64,000 bases of DNA from Desulfosporosinus orientis DSM 765. GTDB taxonomy: Bacteria > Bacillota > Desulfitobacteriia > Desulfitobacteriales > Desulfitobacteriaceae. The first letter of the stretch is position 1, and every line of letters begins with the position of its first letter. The notes beneath the pieces were generated by a model that did not search any database, had not been told where the DNA came from, and saw nothing but the letters and a program-made list of their open reading frames with translations. The stretch covers positions 2,902,001-2,966,000 of the forward strand of contig NC_016584.1 in assembly GCF_000235605.1 (NCBI RefSeq), given 5' to 3'. Position numbers and translations under genes: made by a program. Below, one piece after another: positions 27,618-37,093 of this stretch.

Positions 27618-27656
27618 GAAGCCTTCAGTTGGATCCTGCAGGAGGCTTTTTCCTAT
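27618..27656 (+). terminator. Terminator after the cupin remnant
   Basis: GAAGCCTTC-like and GGAGGCTTTTTCC arms (about 27619-27627 and 27641-27652) with a T-run. It presumably once ended the lost cupin gene. Confidence 0.55.
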
Positions 27657-27770
27657 TTTTATAAGCATTTATTAATATGATTATGATATAATATATGACG
27701 ACAAATAAAGACAAATAATTACAGAATTTTAAGCAGGGACGTCTATACTTATGTGATAGGAGAGGATATT

Positions 27771-28919
27771 TTGATTGCATTGTCAAGTATTGAGTCATGT
27801 AAAGTATTTGCCGAGTTTATTGCAAACATGATACCGGGTGGCGTGGGCTTCGGACTGGTCGAAAAAGATACCTTTGTATGGGTAAAATTATCAGATTCAT
27901 TTCATCTGGACATTTTAAAGGTTGGGATCAAACTAAAGGATGATACAACCACTATGAAAGCTATTCGTGAAAAAAGGGTTTTGATTCAAAATATCCCACG
28001 TACAGTCTACGGCATAAGAGTATCAATCCTTTCGATTCCTGTGATTGATGACAATGGGGATGCAGTGGGCGCTTTGTCAATTTTTTTCCCCAAATTACAT
28101 CCTGTTGCAGCTGCCTTTGGGGATTTTGCACCAATTTTAGCGGAAATGTTTAGTGAGGGTTCTTTCTTATATATGTCAGATTTAACTAAAATTGCTTACA
28201 CCCAGCCGTCTGCGAAATTTGATATGCCGTCGCTCTCTGCGGGGCGCGAATTAAAAGAAACGGATATTGCTTATCGGGTTCTTCAATCAAAGAAACCGAT
28301 TATTGAGGAAATTGATGCTTCAATATATGGAGAACCTCTTACTATTGCTAATTATCCATTGTATGACGATGAAAATAAAAATCTCGTCGCCACCCTGGGG
28401 ATTGTTACGCCAAAGAAAACTGCTGTGACCCTTCGTGAAATGTCCAGTAATCTTGAAAATAGTTTAGAAGGAATAGCTGCGGCTATAGAACAACTGGCTG
28501 TATCTGCTTCAGAAATCCACTCCAATGAAGATGAGCTGAATTATCAGATTAGTCAAATTATCAAAATAACTGAAGAAATTAATGAAGTATCTGACTTTAT
28601 TAAAGTGATCGCTGATAAGACAAAAATGTTAGGCATCAATGCCGCCATTGAGGCCGCAAGAGCAGGGGATGCCGGTCGGGGCTTCGGAGTTGTTGCAGAA
28701 GAAATCAGGAAACTGTCCGATCAATCGAAGAGCACAGTTCCTAAAATAAAAAATCTGACGGATACTATTAAGGAAAAAGTCGAGGATGCAAGCCGTAAAA
28801 GCAATGTTTCCTTAGATGCCAGTCAGGGACAAGCGGCGGCTGCAGAAGAGATTTCGGCGAGCATTGAAGAAATAACTTCTATGTCAGAAGAACTCAATAG
28901 AATCTCTAGAAATTTATAG
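27771..28919 (+). CDS. Soluble methyl-accepting-chemotaxis-like sensory protein
   Basis: The 382-residue protein has no membrane segment. An N-terminal sensory region of about 190 residues ([30 protein letters not shown]) is followed by a shortened chemoreceptor signalling domain. The conserved hairpin tip is present: [33 protein letters not shown] near residue 290 (given here by [13 protein letters not shown] and [12 protein letters not shown]). The start is taken as TTG at 27771, because AGGAGAGG (27758-27765) lies 5 bases before it; an upstream GTG at 27753 overlaps no such site. It stands alone and would signal to CheA or act as a scaffold. Confidence 0.85.
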   Translation: MIALSSIESCKVFAEFIANMIPGGVGFGLVEKDTFVWVKLSDSFHLDILKVGIKLKDDTTTMKAIREKRVLIQNIPRTVYGIRVSILSIPVIDDNGDAVGALSIFFPKLHPVAAAFGDFAPILAEMFSEGSFLYMSDLTKIAYTQPSAKFDMPSLSAGRELKETDIAYRVLQSKKPIIEEIDASIYGEPLTIANYPLYDDENKNLVATLGIVTPKKTAVTLREMSSNLENSLEGIAAAIEQLAVSASEIHSNEDELNYQISQIIKITEEINEVSDFIKVIADKTKMLGINAAIEAARAGDAGRGFGVVAEEIRKLSDQSKSTVPKIKNLTDTIKEKVEDASRKSNVSLDASQGQAAAAEEISASIEEITSMSEELNRISRNL

Positions 28920-29002
28920 GATGAGTACTGGACAATATGTCTGCTATCGCATAATCTTGAATCAATAGAGATCCTTCTCTGCAAAACGAAAGGAGTAACA
29001 AG

Positions 29003-29680
29003 ATGTGCGGCCGCTATTCATTGACCAACTCGAAATCGAAGGAAATTATGGAGCGGTTTGGTCCGGTTCAGATTGAATTTGAGTTTGAGCCGCGCTACAA
29101 TATTACTCCTTCGCAACAAGTTCCTGTGGTGATCAATCAAAATGGAAACAAACGACTGTTAATGTTTCACTGGGGACTAATACCTCATTGGGCAAGGGAT
29201 GAAAGTGTTGCCCATAAATTAATAAATGCCCGGGCTGAAACTTTAACGGAAAAGCCTAGTTTTCGTGAGTCTTTTGAACAAAGGCGTTGCTTGGTCTTGG
29301 CAGATGGTTTCTACGAGTGGAAAAAGGAAGGACGTGTCAAAATACCCTATAGAATTATCATGCGAGACGGTAAACCATTTGCTTTTGCCGGTTTGTGGGA
29401 TACTTGGCTGTCACCTGCAGGCCAAAGGTTAAATTCATGTGTTATCATTACGACGGGGTCTAATACGTTGATGGAGACAATTCATAGCCGAATGCCTGTG
29501 ATCTTGCCGAAGAACATGGAATCAATCTGGCTGGATTCGGCTTACCCTATACATAAAGTGAAAGCACTATTAAAACCTTTTCCGTCAGAAGAAATGTCTG
29601 CCTATGAGGTATCCTCGCTGGTTAATTCGCCGCGTAAGGATGAACCGGCCTGTATATATCCTGTAAACAGACTCTTTTAG
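29003..29680 (+). CDS. SRAP-family abasic-site shielding protein (YedK/HMCES)
   Basis: The 225-residue protein is a SOS response-associated peptidase family member. The mature N-terminus CGRYSL supplies the catalytic cysteine at position 2, which forms a covalent thiazolidine link to abasic sites in single-stranded DNA. Other conserved parts are RYNITPSQ, the NARAET loop, FYEWKK (catalytic glutamate) and HSRMPVIL with the active-site histidine. Length is usual. AAAGGAG precedes the ATG and a long terminator follows. No LexA box is obvious upstream. Confidence 0.93.
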   Translation: MCGRYSLTNSKSKEIMERFGPVQIEFEFEPRYNITPSQQVPVVINQNGNKRLLMFHWGLIPHWARDESVAHKLINARAETLTEKPSFRESFEQRRCLVLADGFYEWKKEGRVKIPYRIIMRDGKPFAFAGLWDTWLSPAGQRLNSCVIITTGSNTLMETIHSRMPVILPKNMESIWLDSAYPIHKVKALLKPFPSEEMSAYEVSSLVNSPRKDEPACIYPVNRLF

Positions 29681-29698
29681 CTGGCATTTGAAATTCAT

Positions 29699-29753
29699 AA
29701 AAAGCCCATCAAAGTAAACTGTACAGAGTCCAGTTCACTTTGATGGGCTTTTT
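29699..29753. terminator. Long bidirectional terminator
   Basis: AAAAGCCCATCAAAGT and ACTTTGATGGGCTTTT, extended by AACTG/CAGTT with one mismatch, form a stem over 20 bp long with T-runs on both strands. Confidence 0.85.
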
Positions 29754-29854
29754 ATTATATCTTTTGCTTTGGTTAATTTGTATAAGTATAACTATCCGTA
29801 CAAATAATAGGATTTAGAGGTGGAAAGAGACAATATAATCAAAGGAGGATAACT

Positions 29855-30070
29855 ATGCCTGAACAAAATCAAATGCTTACCCCACAGGAAACCATAGAAC
29901 TTCACGAACTGATTAGCATGAAAATAATGGAGAAGAAGAAACTGAAGGCTACTAAAGCTACAATTCAAGACAATGGTGACCTTTCAAGTTTTATTGACGA
30001 CGCTATAAAAACTAAAGAACAGCAGATTGATGAATTAAAACAGTTTATTAGCAGCAGCATAATGCAATAG
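29855..30070 (+). CDS. Small CotF-associated protein, copy 1
   Basis: The 71-residue, highly charged helical protein (ELHELISMKIMEKKKLKATKA near residue 17, by ends ELHELIS and KLKATKA) ends in LSSFIDDAIKTKEQQIDELKQFI. It is a paralogue of the 69-residue product at 30420. AAAGGAGG precedes the ATG. It is 11 bases upstream of a coat F-like gene and the pair is duplicated downstream. The context suggests a spore coat or spore-associated role; I do not recognise a named family with certainty. Confidence 0.7.
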   Translation: MPEQNQMLTPQETIELHELISMKIMEKKKLKATKATIQDNGDLSSFIDDAIKTKEQQIDELKQFISSSIMQ

Positions 30071-30081
30071 GAGGTGTCATT

Positions 30082-30375
30082 ATGGGATGGTTAGATGACT
30101 TGTTTGGAGTTGAAAATGCTGAAACAACCAAAATGATAGAAAAAGATGTTGCCTTAGATATGCTAAAAGATTCGAAGTATATTCTCAATGCAACGGCTAT
30201 GGCACTTACAGAAACAACGAATCCTCAACTTAGAGAAATCCTGAAAAAACAACTTAATGAAGTGGTTCAAAACCATTTCAGATTAGCTGATCTTTCTGTA
30301 CAAAATAATTGGTACATGCCTCATTCAGCCCCGATTGAACAGATTAAAAAGGATTACGAAGAGGCTTCAACTTAA
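30082..30375 (+). CDS. CotF-like spore coat protein, copy 1
   Basis: The 97-residue protein has the coat F pattern: DVALDMLKDSKYILNATAMALTET, LREILKKQLNE, and a C-terminal ADLSVQNNWYMPHSAP. That is a ferritin-like helical domain ending in a NWY-P motif. CotF-type proteins are laid on the forespore coat in the mother cell. GGAGGTG precedes the ATG. It is paired with a 71-residue gene upstream. The sigma-E or sigma-K promoter expected for such genes could not be assigned with confidence. Confidence 0.8.
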   Translation: MGWLDDLFGVENAETTKMIEKDVALDMLKDSKYILNATAMALTETTNPQLREILKKQLNEVVQNHFRLADLSVQNNWYMPHSAPIEQIKKDYEEAST

Positions 30376-30419
30376 GTATTTTTTGCTTAGGTAAATTATA
30401 TGTTAGGAGGGATTCTGCT

Positions 30420-30629
30420 ATGGAAAATCAAAATGAACTAACTGCTCACGAAATGTTGAAGATGCATGAAATTATATCTAATGAGAACTTAGGAATTAAA
30501 AAATCAGAATCTATCATAAGTATGGTGAAAGACCAAGAACTGGTCTCTTTTATCCAAAATTCAGTAGCTACTCGACGCCAAAAATTAAAAGTATTTCAAG
30601 ACCTTGTTTTCAGTAAGAATCTTCAATAG
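30420..30629 (+). CDS. Small CotF-associated protein, copy 2
   Basis: The 69-residue protein is a diverged copy of the 71-residue product at 29855: MHEIIS matches LHELIS and LVSFIQNSVATRRQKLKVFQDL matches LSSFIDDAIKTKEQQIDELKQF position by position in helix pattern (compare LVSFI with LSSFI). GGAGGG precedes the ATG. It is followed after 15 bases by the second CotF-like gene. Confidence 0.7.
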   Translation: MENQNELTAHEMLKMHEIISNENLGIKKSESIISMVKDQELVSFIQNSVATRRQKLKVFQDLVFSKNLQ

Positions 30630-30644
30630 AAAGGAGTTTAACCT

Positions 30645-30917
30645 ATGCCGTTAACTACAAGTTCCTTAAATGATCAGGATATTGTTAATGATATGTTAAA
30701 GGATTCTAAGTTTGCTATTCATTCACTCACGGTTGCCCTTGGAGAAAGTACCTCAGCGTCGTTTAGGGAAAAGCTTGTTAATCAATTAAATAGTTATATT
30801 GATGAACATTTTAAGTTAAGTGATTTTGCTACTCAAAAGAACTGGTATCAGCCTAATCTGGCACCTAAAGAGCAACTGCAGCAAGACATTAATACTAGCC
30901 TTAATTTAGGACAATAA
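30645..30917 (+). CDS. CotF-like spore coat protein, copy 2
   Basis: The 90-residue protein is a paralogue of the 97-residue product at 30082. Matching positions include VNDMLKDSKFAIHSLTVALGEST, REKLVNQLN and LSDFATQKNWYQPNLAP. It lacks the first 12 residues of copy 1. AAAGGAG precedes the ATG. The two small/coat pairs lie in the same order and orientation, so they arose by tandem duplication of a two-gene unit. Confidence 0.8.
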   Translation: MPLTTSSLNDQDIVNDMLKDSKFAIHSLTVALGESTSASFREKLVNQLNSYIDEHFKLSDFATQKNWYQPNLAPKEQLQQDINTSLNLGQ

Positions 30918-30922
30918 ATGCT

Positions 30923-30970
30923 CAATGCGTTGGTTGAGAAGGATTAAAACTTCTAACCAATGCATTTTTC
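30923..30970 (+). terminator. Terminator of the coat-gene cluster
   Basis: AATGCGTTGGTT (about 30924-30935) pairs imperfectly with AACCAATGCATT (about 30956-30965), followed by TTTTCTTTT. Confidence 0.65.
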
Positions 30971-31310
30971 TTTTATGGCCCCTTGATGGGAGCTTATTTT
31001 TCGCTCATCATTTTTAAACAGCGGAGTGCGATTTAAGTCCGGAGGGACAATTGAGGATGAAGAATACTCGATGTTCTCTTCAGTGTTGTAGTGTATTGTA
31101 AGTATATTGGTATAAAAACAATAAAAACCCTGCAAAATAAAGGGTTTTTATTGTTTAAATAGTGTATAGCAAGTTGCCTAAATTCGCCCCAAAATCTCTA
31201 GGATAAAAAGTTATTATGTACTTAAAAAAAGATTAATAAACACTCTCTTTTCTTTTAATAAGATATATTATACTTATTATACATATATACGATGAAAAGT
31301 GGGGTTTTAG
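30971..31310. other. Intergenic gap left of the Tn554-type remnant
   Basis: No gene is seen here. A perfect inverted repeat with 16-base arms (31116-31131 and 31141-31156) and a 9-base loop is the only structure. The left edge of the transposon remnant must lie between it and 31311, but Tn554-type elements lack terminal inverted repeats so the boundary cannot be set. Confidence 0.5.
31116..31156. terminator. Perfect 16-bp inverted repeat, terminator-like
   Basis: AAACAATAAAAACCCT (31116-31131) is exactly inverted at 31141-31156. T-runs inside both arms suggest a weak bidirectional terminator. It may also mark the insertion context of the adjacent element. Confidence 0.5.
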
Positions 31311-32366
31311 TTGGAAACACATGTTATTAAACAAGTTGGGCAAAAAATGGTTGTACTTCTTGATGACGAAATGAAAATCGTAAAACCGGTTTATAATTTT
31401 ATGAAATTCTTAAGGCAAAATATTACGCGAGTGATTTGAGCATATTTTGGGAATGGCTTAACAAAATCAATTGTGAATATGACGAGATTAGCACAAGAGT
31501 ATTAGGAGACTTCATCGATTACCTAAGACGAGGTGACCAAGACATTCTGGCACTCAACATGGAAAGTGTGAGAGATGGTAAAACCATAAACCGAATTTTG
31601 GGTACAGTACGGCGGTTTTATGAACATTATGCAAATATGCTAGAACAAGACGAACCAATTCTTAAGAAAAAAATAAACAGGCCGTTTTATATGTACAAGA
31701 GCTTTCTCCACCACGCCAAAAATGACAACAGTACGTGGCGATCCATCTTTAAAGTGAAGGAAAACAATTATAGAGTTAGACTCGTCAAGGATGATGAGAT
31801 GGAAACAATTCTAAATGAACTTACTAAGAAACGGGATTATTTACTATATAAGACCTTATACCTCACGGGGGCGAGGATACAGGAAGTGCTTGACTTTGAA
31901 ATCGAGAGCGTACCAATTCCGGACAACACTAAGGAAATTGGAGTGTTTCAAAATATTAAGTCAAAAGGTAAGTATAGGGATTTATATATTCCCATGTCAC
32001 TTATTGAAGAAATCGACAACTTTATATTTGAGGAAAGAAACCTTATCGAGACTGACCACAGCTACATCTTTGTTTAGGAACAGCCACAGTGGTATGGCAA
32101 ACAGCTAACATATAGAGCTGCCTACGATAAATTAAAAGATATACAAGAAAAAGTTGGTATCAATTTTAATTTTCACGATCTACGCCATACATTCTGTAGC
32201 GCTTTAATTAAAAGCGGAATGGATTGTCAGCGTTGTGCAACTCATCATGGGACACGCACATATTTCGACCACACAAAAATATACGCATTTAGATGATCGC
32301 TATATTAAAGAGGTTCTTACTAATTATTGGAGAAAAAGTTCACTAGTGGCGGGAGTGATAAATTAA
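31311..32366 (+). pseudogene. tnpA: Tn554-type tyrosine recombinase TnpA, broken
   Basis: This is a decayed tyrosine recombinase, first gene of a three-gene element. A TTG at 31311 opens METHVIKQVGQKMVVLLDDE. A one-base loss in an A-run near 31417 shifts the frame into SIFWEWLNKINCEYDEI. The catalytic-core arginine region is LYLTGARIQEVLDFEIES, and a TAG stops it at 32075-32077. Reading continues with INFNFHDLRHTFCSALI (HxxR box), then a second frameshift near 32223. After it, VQLIMGHAHISTTQKYTHLDD restores the final His and the Tyr nucleophile region (LIMGHAHISTTQKYTHL). With two frameshifts and one stop the protein cannot be made. The end overlaps tnpB by about 40 bases. Confidence 0.75.
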
Positions 32367-33636
32367 CTAAAAGCAGACCCGAAGGTAACTTTTGGGGACT
32401 CAAGGATACGGATACTCAATCGCAACACTATGGGAAGACCTTTAATTTTGATTTCTCTTTTATTGTTAGTGATGAAATAAAAGATATCGCAATGGATTAT
32501 GTTTGGAGAAATTGCAGAACCGGAAATAAGGCAATTAAGAGTTTATATTCATATATGCACGCTTTTAAATATTTTAATTCATTTGCAGTACAACGAAAAA
32601 TTTTACGGTTTAAAGATATGACAAATAATGATGTGGACAATTTTCTGTCATATCTACGTACAAGCAAATTGGATAACTCAGACAAACCATTAGCTTACAG
32701 ATATCAACAACAATGTTTGGGTGTCTTGAAAAATATAATCTACTGGGGGCAAATACACGCTCCTGATGCAGTCCCCGATAAGGAAATCTTTACAAGGAAC
32801 GAACTCCCCGGTAAAAATCAGACGCTCAAGATTAAGTACATACCGGATAATATATTGAAGAAAATTAACGAAGCCCTAATCGATGAGGAAAACCCATATC
32901 TTAGGTATGGGATCGTCATTCTGGAATATACAGGAATGCGCATTGGTGACTTGATGTTACTTTCCGTTGACAGCATTGAGCCCCATCCAATAGATGGGTA
33001 TATGATGAAATGGTTTAACCATAAGAAGCACAAAGAAAAACCTCCTATGCCAATCAGAAGAGAATGTGCTGCGGCTTTTGAAAGATTGCTGAAATACACG
33101 AAGCCAATTCGAGAAGAAGCAGATGATAACCTTAAGAAATATTTATTCATTCACAAGGGCAAAAACGGGAAAGGAATATCAAGAATTCATAATGCAACCT
33201 TTGGCGATTGGCTTAGAGAGTTTACCCACATACATAACTTCGTTGGCTCGGATGGAAAACCTTACAACCTAACGTCCCATCAATTTAGGAGAACACTTGG
33301 GACTGACATGTTCTCCAAGGGAACGAATCTTAATGTCATTCAGCAAGTATTGGATCATGCCGATCCATCAACAACTAGGCGTTTTTATGCCGATGTAAAA
33401 GAGCAAGAACGTGCTGAAATCTTTAAAGGCATAGGTATCATCGGATATATTAGTTTATTAGATGAAAGCATGTTTGACAACAATGAGGAGTTTAAATGGT
33501 TCCAGGCTAACAAAGATAGAGGAGCCTGCGGGAACTTGGCAGAGAACGCGAATGGCAGCGGGAGTTCGTGAAATACAAGTCTCTGAAACCATTGGTGGAA
33601 AGTCTTGAGGTGGAGATGCGTGGCGAAAGCGCCTAA
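32327..33636 (+). pseudogene. tnpB: Tn554-type tyrosine recombinase TnpB, tail frameshifted
   Basis: A 414-residue frame (32327-33571) contains a full catalytic core: GMRIGDLML (Arg), KHKEKPP (Lys region), LTSHQFRRTLG (HxxR), LDHADPSTTRRFY (His and Tyr). This marks it as a recombinase that could still have an intact active site. It is shorter than Tn554 TnpB (about 630 residues). The last residues change character after DRGAC near 33530. In another frame the text ELGREREWQREFVKYKSLKPL runs on to a stop at 33634-33636 (seen as LGREREWQREF and KYKSLKPLVESLE), which overlaps tnpC. I infer an out-of-frame deletion removing the usual Cys-rich segment. Starts at TTG 32327, overlapping tnpA. Confidence 0.65.
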
Positions 33637-34272
33637 TAAACAATTGGCAGGTATAAAAGCCTATGCAGAGCAGAAAAACAAAGAAACCATCGAAAAAGTT
33701 CATAAAGCTATTGATTCACTAAAAAGAAAGAAAAAAATATCAACTTTGATTCAGTATCAAAAGAAGCAGGCGTTTCTAGAGCAACCCTTTATAATAATCC
33801 CCAACTAAAGGAACGCATTTTGAGTCTTCGGGCTGTATCAAAAGGAGTTCCTCTTGATGGCACGATGACTGTTGCGAAAGATAAGAAACAGCTACAGGAA
33901 GAAAAGATTATTGCACTTCGTCAGAAGGTTAAACAACTAGAGGAAGATAAGGCGAAACTAATCGCTCAATTAGTTGAGATGGAAGAGCTAAAGCAAGAAA
34001 ACGAAAGACTTAAAAATCGGAAGTCAAAATTTCTGAATAATTCAGAGTTGATTGAGCTACCCGTCCAGATAGAGAGCTACTTTGGTATATTTCCCCACAG
34101 TAGGAAACCCAGTATTATAAAATGCCGCCCACCAATACGTAGTTGGACGGCATTCGTAAGACAATCCAACTGGAAGCTTCGTTTTTTATACAACAGGCTA
34201 GAGAATAATACCACATTTTCTTTCAAATTTTCATTTACACAAAATTATTTACATTCCCCTGACGTGTTCTAG
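33620..34272 (+). pseudogene. tnpC: Tn554-type TnpC accessory protein (DUF6262-like), frameshifted
   Basis: The GTG at 33620 opens MAKAPNKQLAGIKAYAEQK, the usual TnpC start, overlapping the tnpB tail by 17 bases. In an A-run near 33731-33738 the frame shifts. Downstream, NFDSVSKEAGVSRATLYNN carries the helix-turn-helix-like SVSKEAGVSRATLY motif, then a long coiled coil (33890-34030: KQLQEEKIIALRQKVKQLEE and onward). The reading past about 34030 no longer looks like TnpC and may be flanking DNA that happens to stay open until 34272. The true end of the element is not visible. Confidence 0.65.
34118..34154. repeat. Inverted repeat near the right end of the transposon remnant
   Basis: AATGCCG (34120-34126) pairs with CGGCATT (34147-34153), with partial extension inward by CCAAC-like bases. 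It lies past the TnpC coiled coil and could be the terminator of the tnpABC transcript or the element edge. Confidence 0.4.
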
Positions 34273-36638
34273 CTGTGTTTATTTATAGATGTCCCATATT
34301 TAGCTGCAATCTCCTCATGCGATAGCCAGCTAATCTTAATACTACTATCTACTCGATTGGATCGTTTTTGACGTACAATAAAATTGTGTTCCTGTTGCTC
34401 ATTAGCATAGGGAAAAGTTCCTGGGACGTTTAGATTCAGGTTTTTGTCCCGATCCAGTTTAACTAAATAAGCAAATAGTCTGTACGGTTCTGAAAAAAGC
34501 CGTAACTTTTTGGACTTGATTCCTGCTTTTTGCTTAGCGTCCTCATAATAGGCAAGTTGCTCCGGTGTAATGCTTTTTGAAGTTTCGAACCGGCAAGCTT
34601 TTTCCTTTATATCTTGCCTTTCTATAGGTCTATCTGGAATAGTAAGAGTGTACGGTATTTGTAACTTATCTTTCGTATAAGCTTGATATTTTGCAAAACC
34701 AGTTTCATTCATACGCTTTACTAGAAAGTTCTCTACTTCAGCAAAATTTCGTGTAAACCTGCAGCCTGAAGAAAGCAATGATTTCTTAACTTGTTCCGAG
34801 TAACTTCGGTTACATACTCTCGGGTCCAGTATAGTAAAACAACCAAAATCCTCAATTGTACGAATTAGACGGCCCCCTGCTTGCTGTAAGCGAATAAGCA
34901 TTCTGGGGATAAGTATATCATTCATAATTTCACTTTTGCTCAAATCCTCTGCTATGAGGTCTATAAAGGGATCATTGTAAGCAGGAAACGGTAGGCGACA
35001 AAGTATAACTGAAATGAGAGATTTTCTTGGAATAGATAAGCCAGCAAAAAAAGTACCGCTCCCAATAAGTACGCTCATTTCATCACGCTTAAAATCCTCA
35101 GAAAGGAGTTCAGTGCTTTTAGCCCCTTGCTTTAACAATGTAATTCCCATCATATCCAGATGGGCTTTAATTTGGTTATGCAAAAGTTCCAATTGTTTAT
35201 GCGAAGTGCACAATATAAGGGTACGTCCACCAGTAGCCTTGATTAGTTTTATAATTTCATCACCTAATATTTTGCAGTAATCAGGGTATTGCTTATTTGT
35301 ACTATCGAGGGGATTAGGTATATGTTGGGGAACATAAAGTATTGACTGATTAAGATAATCGAATTCAGTAGGTAAATCCAGAGTATCACTGGCCGAAGGA
35401 GGCCCACCCCAATCATAAAAAACCGAACCAAAAGAGCCCTGGACAGCAAGTGTCCCAGACATAAATACCATCTTATTATATTTGCCCATACTGTCTATCA
35501 GAAATCTAATGTCCCTTCGGAATGAATTGCTAACGACGATAATTTCTAATTCACTTTTCTGGTCTAGTTCAATCCAAGAAGTGTAGTTTTCTTTATCTAA
35601 AATCTTGTCAATAATATCAGCAGTTTGTTCTAAACTTGATTTTGTTTGAGACCTGCGAAACATAGGATTCTCAGAAATTCTAGCAGAAACCAATTGAGAT
35701 AGCATTTTTTTGAATAATAGATTAAGATTATTTAATGCCTTAAGCCCCTCTTCAGGAATTGGAAGCCTTCCATGAGTAATGTCTAAGTCCTGTTGGAGAT
35801 ATTTCGTAGAATTTATTAAAATGTTAAAAAAACGAAAGGCTTCTGTCCTCTCATTATGTACCTGGTTTATTGCATTTAGAAGAATACTTGTAGATAATTT
35901 CTTACTTAACTGATCTAAGGCAGCATCCTGGAAATCATGAGCTTCATCTATAATAATTATACCTCCACCGGATGTTCGAAAGTCAATGATCGGGCTGCAA
36001 CCGTCAGTGACATTGATAACGGACTGAAGTAATTGGTTATGATTGGTAACCACAACATCAATACCCTGGCGATTAAATTTACTACGATGAATACCTGTTG
36101 GACAGGTAAATTTTCTTTTACAAGAAAAGCATTCACTATGAGCCTGAAGTTTAACCCTATTCCACTGGTTATCCAGGATAGGTCCGAAATGTTGTTCAAA
36201 CTCAAGCCGATCCCCTTCTAAAGCATCAAATCCAAAAGAAATCAAAGATTTCCGCAATTCATCCTCTAATAAAGTTTGTTCAATTCTTTTTGGGCAAAGG
36301 TAATTGCTTATCCCTTTAGCTACAACGTACCGACGAAGTAAACCATGCTGATGAAGATAATTTAATTCTTCATTTTTTAACTGAGCTTGAAGGTTCAATG
36401 ATGATGTGGCATAAATAAGTCGTTTACCGTCATAAAGAGAAGGTACTAAAGCGGCAAAAGTTTTACCTGTTCCTACGGGAGCGTGAACAATAAGCGTATT
36501 TGTCTTAGAGTGAGTTGAAAGCATTCCGGCAATAGAAACTGCCATTTGTACCTGTGTATATCTTGGTTGAAGGCAGCCGTAATGAGCAGGGAGCTGATTT
36601 TTAAAAAAATCTAATACATGGTTTAGCCGATTATTCAT
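34269..36638 (-). CDS. DinG/XPD-type iron-sulfur DNA helicase
   Basis: The 789-residue protein is a superfamily 2 helicase of the DinG/Rad3/XPD type. Walker A is VHAPVGTGKTFAAL near residue 55. Four cysteines that would hold a 4Fe-4S cluster follow (NYLCPKR, then ECFSCKRKFTCPTG). The DEAH box is IIIIDEAHDF near 225. Motif VI is RLQQAGGRLIRTIEDFG. An SGTLAVQ motif III-like segment is seen near 395. The C-terminal 150 residues are extra and of unknown role. It probably unwinds 5'-3' at damaged or structured DNA. It converges on the tnpABC remnant with almost no gap, so it may mark the target or cargo of that element. It is not a typical DinG exonuclease fusion. Confidence 0.85.
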   Translation of the reverse strand: MNNRLNHVLDFFKNQLPAHYGCLQPRYTQVQMAVSIAGMLSTHSKTNTLIVHAPVGTGKTFAALVPSLYDGKRLIYATSSLNLQAQLKNEELNYLHQHGLLRRYVVAKGISNYLCPKRIEQTLLEDELRKSLISFGFDALEGDRLEFEQHFGPILDNQWNRVKLQAHSECFSCKRKFTCPTGIHRSKFNRQGIDVVVTNHNQLLQSVINVTDGCSPIIDFRTSGGGIIIIDEAHDFQDAALDQLSKKLSTSILLNAINQVHNERTEAFRFFNILINSTKYLQQDLDITHGRLPIPEEGLKALNNLNLLFKKMLSQLVSARISENPMFRRSQTKSSLEQTADIIDKILDKENYTSWIELDQKSELEIIVVSNSFRRDIRFLIDSMGKYNKMVFMSGTLAVQGSFGSVFYDWGGPPSASDTLDLPTEFDYLNQSILYVPQHIPNPLDSTNKQYPDYCKILGDEIIKLIKATGGRTLILCTSHKQLELLHNQIKAHLDMMGITLLKQGAKSTELLSEDFKRDEMSVLIGSGTFFAGLSIPRKSLISVILCRLPFPAYNDPFIDLIAEDLSKSEIMNDILIPRMLIRLQQAGGRLIRTIEDFGCFTILDPRVCNRSYSEQVKKSLLSSGCRFTRNFAEVENFLVKRMNETGFAKYQAYTKDKLQIPYTLTIPDRPIERQDIKEKACRFETSKSITPEQLAYYEDAKQKAGIKSKKLRLFSEPYRLFAYLVKLDRDKNLNLNVPGTFPYANEQQEHNFIVRQKRSNRVDSSIKISWLSHEEIAAKYGTSINKHS

Positions 36639-36710
36639 TTTAATCCTTCTTTCATTGACTTAAGATAAAAAAACACCTTATGACACAACAGGTAGTTTTA
36701 AATAAAGAAT

Positions 36711-36730
36711 AGGCCCCATAGGAGGGGCCT
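36711..36730. terminator. Short GC-rich hairpin
   Basis: AGGCCCC (36711-36717) pairs with GGGGCCT (36724-36730), with TTTC following on the plus strand. It separates the two minus-strand genes on either side and may be a weak terminator of the 103-residue gene. Confidence 0.5.
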
Positions 36731-36781
36731 TTCAAAATGAAAGCTAAGGTGAAGACAACCTTATTAAATTAGCTTATTATT

Positions 36782-37093
36782 TTAGTTTTTGTTTGCTTCT
36801 AGAGCCAATTTTACGTACTCCAGAGCATTTTCAATACTGATTAAGGGAGTAATTTCTGTCTCAAGAAAAGGAAATATAGGAGATTCGGATATTAATTTAT
36901 GGAGTTCTTCGACGGACTCAACATCCCAAATCACACAACCACCTTTTCTACCGGCAAACATCCCTTGTGCCAAAATCTTCCCTTGTTTCTGATAGTTAAT
37001 AACTTTTCCCCACCCTTGTACCATGATTTCTTTGACCTGTTGAGGTGGGAACGGAGGCAATTGTGTCAATTCGCTTTTAACTAAGAATAACAT
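36782..37093 (-). CDS. Muconolactone delta-isomerase-like small protein
   Basis: The 103-residue protein opens MLFLVKSELTQLPPFPPQQV and contains VIWDVESVEELHKLI and a PFLETEITPL strand. This is the dimeric ferredoxin-like barrel pattern of the muconolactone isomerase family. Many members are general small-molecule isomerases or have unknown role, so the catabolic name should not be taken literally. AGAAGGG lies ahead of the ATG. No aromatic-degradation genes are nearby. Confidence 0.6.
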   Translation of the reverse strand: MLFLVKSELTQLPPFPPQQVKEIMVQGWGKVINYQKQGKILAQGMFAGRKGGCVIWDVESVEELHKLISESPIFPFLETEITPLISIENALEYVKLALEANKN

